From the NCBI GenBank assembly GCA_002315745.1, contig DCID01000035.1, positions 9,064-23,281 on the forward strand: a stretch of DNA of 14,218 bases, written 5' to 3'. This DNA is from Bacteroidales bacterium UBA1735. GTDB lineage: Bacteria; Bacteroidota; Bacteroidia; Bacteroidales; Paludibacteraceae. Shown in pieces: positions 13,485-14,218 of the stretch. Below the pieces are notes generated by a model. It worked only from the letters and a program-made list of their open reading frames with translations. It had not been told where the DNA came from and did no database searches. The first letter of the stretch is position 1; each line of letters opens with the position of its first letter. Both the position numbers and the translations under genes were made by a program.

Positions 13485-14218
13485 ACTCCATAATCTTTTT
13501 ATAGAGTTGCTTCATATCTACGGCCTTTGCGATCAATGCGTGAAGGTCGTTGATGTTCACGCGGTCTTGCTCCATCGTGTCGCGGTAACGTACGGTCACG
13601 CAGTTGTCGGTGAGTGTATCGTGGTCGATGGTGATACAGAATGGTGTACCGATAGCATCTTGACGGCGATAACGTTTACCGATCGAGTCTTTCTCGTCGT
13701 AAGTCGTCTTGAAGTCGAACTTGAGCATATCCATCACTTCACGGGCTTTCTCAGGCAGACCATCTTTCTTCACGAGTGGCATGACGCATGCTTTGACAGG
13801 TGCGAGAACAGGAGGCAGGTTGAGTACGACGCGAGTGTCACCTCCTTCGAGGGCTTCTTCCTTGTAGGCAGCACACATGATGGAGAGGAACATACGATCC
13901 ACACCAATAGAGGTCTCAATCACATACGGGGTATAACTCTCGTTGAGTTCGGGATCGAAGTACTCAATCTTCTTTCCGCTATATTGTGCATGTTGCGACA
14001 GGTCAAAGTTGGTACGACTATGAATACCCTCTACCTCCTTGAAGCCAAATGGCATAAGGAACTCAATATCCGTAGCGGCATTAGCATAGTGGGCGAGTTT
14101 CTCGTGGTCGTGGTAACGATATTTTTCATCTCCTAAGCCGAGGGCTTTGTGCCATTTGAGACGGAACTCTTTCCAGTGTTTGAACCATTCCATCTCGGTG
14201 CCAGGCTTGATGAAGAAC
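13483..14218 (-). CDS. glyS: Glycyl-tRNA synthetase, dimeric type (5' end missing)
   Basis: This is a class II aminoacyl-tRNA synthetase charging tRNA-Gly, of the single-chain alpha2 type found in Bacteroidota, archaea and eukaryotes, not the alpha/beta type of E. coli. About 244 C-terminal residues are visible. The frame stays open to the window edge, where it reads FFIKPGTEMEWFKHW, so the internal Met at 14193 is not the start and the N-terminal half lies outside. Visible marks are IEFLMPFGFKEVEGIHSRTN, class II motif 3 GVDRMFLSIM, the anticodon-binding domain (LPPVLAPVKACVMPLVKKDG), and the closing CVTVRYRDTMEQDRVNINDL. Its stop at 13483-13485 overlaps the last bases of a 23-bp repeat. No terminator with a T-run follows. 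Confidence 0.96.
   Translation of the reverse strand, partial: FFIKPGTEMEWFKHWKEFRLKWHKALGLGDEKYRYHDHEKLAHYANAATDIEFLMPFGFKEVEGIHSRTNFDLSQHAQYSGKKIEYFDPELNESYTPYVIETSIGVDRMFLSIMCAAYKEEALEGGDTRVVLNLPPVLAPVKACVMPLVKKDGLPEKAREVMDMLKFDFKTTYDEKDSIGKRYRRQDAIGTPFCITIDHDTLTDNCVTVRYRDTMEQDRVNINDLHALIAKAVDMKQLYKKIME

Noticed and set aside
13507..14136. 209-codon open frame on the plus strand
   Set aside because: It is antisense to glycyl-tRNA synthetase, has no promoter or recognisable protein features, and is explained by the codon use of the real gene.

Overview
The window is a housekeeping stretch of a Bacteroidales (phylum Bacteroidota) chromosome. Four things point there. Release factor 1, Obg, the CLC channel, the GSCFA protein and the dimeric-type glycyl-tRNA synthetase all read like Bacteroidales members of their families. 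Three promoters have the Bacteroidetes form TTTG-N19/20-TAnnTTTG. Genes lack obvious Shine-Dalgarno sequences. The gene pairs ffh-folD and adk-obg fit this order. I cannot name genus or species. I see no phage, insertion sequence, CRISPR array, rRNA or tRNA.

Layout. Bases 1-4296 hold a plus-strand run: ffh (5' end outside the window), folD, prfA, rsmE and a PAP2-family phosphatase. These genes overlap or sit within about 35 bases, so they look like one transcription unit. Facing it is a small exported Spy-like protein (minus, 4187-4591) whose 3' end overlaps the PAP2 gene by 110 bases. Bases 4670-6700 hold a LolC/LolE-type permease and a GSCFA-domain protein. From about 6750 a promoter drives yceD (DUF177) and rpmF, followed by a structured gap and an RsuA/RluB-family pseudouridine synthase. 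That gene ends 6 bases from the end of a convergent minus-strand set: HU-type protein, adk, obg and CLC channel (12481 down to 8600). A rhomboid protease gene diverges from the HU gene. The window closes with the 3' part of glycyl-tRNA synthetase on the minus strand.

How the genes relate. Most serve protein synthesis and growth: protein targeting (Ffh), one-carbon supply (FolD), termination (RF1), 16S and rRNA/tRNA base modification (RsmE, pseudouridine synthase), 50S assembly (YceD, L32, Obg), nucleotide balance (Adk) and tRNA charging (GlyRS). The rest are envelope functions: PAP2, LolC/E-like permease, Spy-like protein, rhomboid and CLC.

No undescribed multi-gene system is evident. The unusual content lies between and across genes. 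Several intergenic gaps are made almost wholly of 7-base tandem repeats ending just before a start codon. A perfect 15-bp terminator lies inside the coding end of the opposing CLC gene. Two genes overlap tail to tail and share 110 bases. An in-frame hexamer microsatellite sits in obg. A terminator hairpin stands 14 bases before the adk start. The CLC protein has a channel-like valine where transporters carry the internal proton glutamate.
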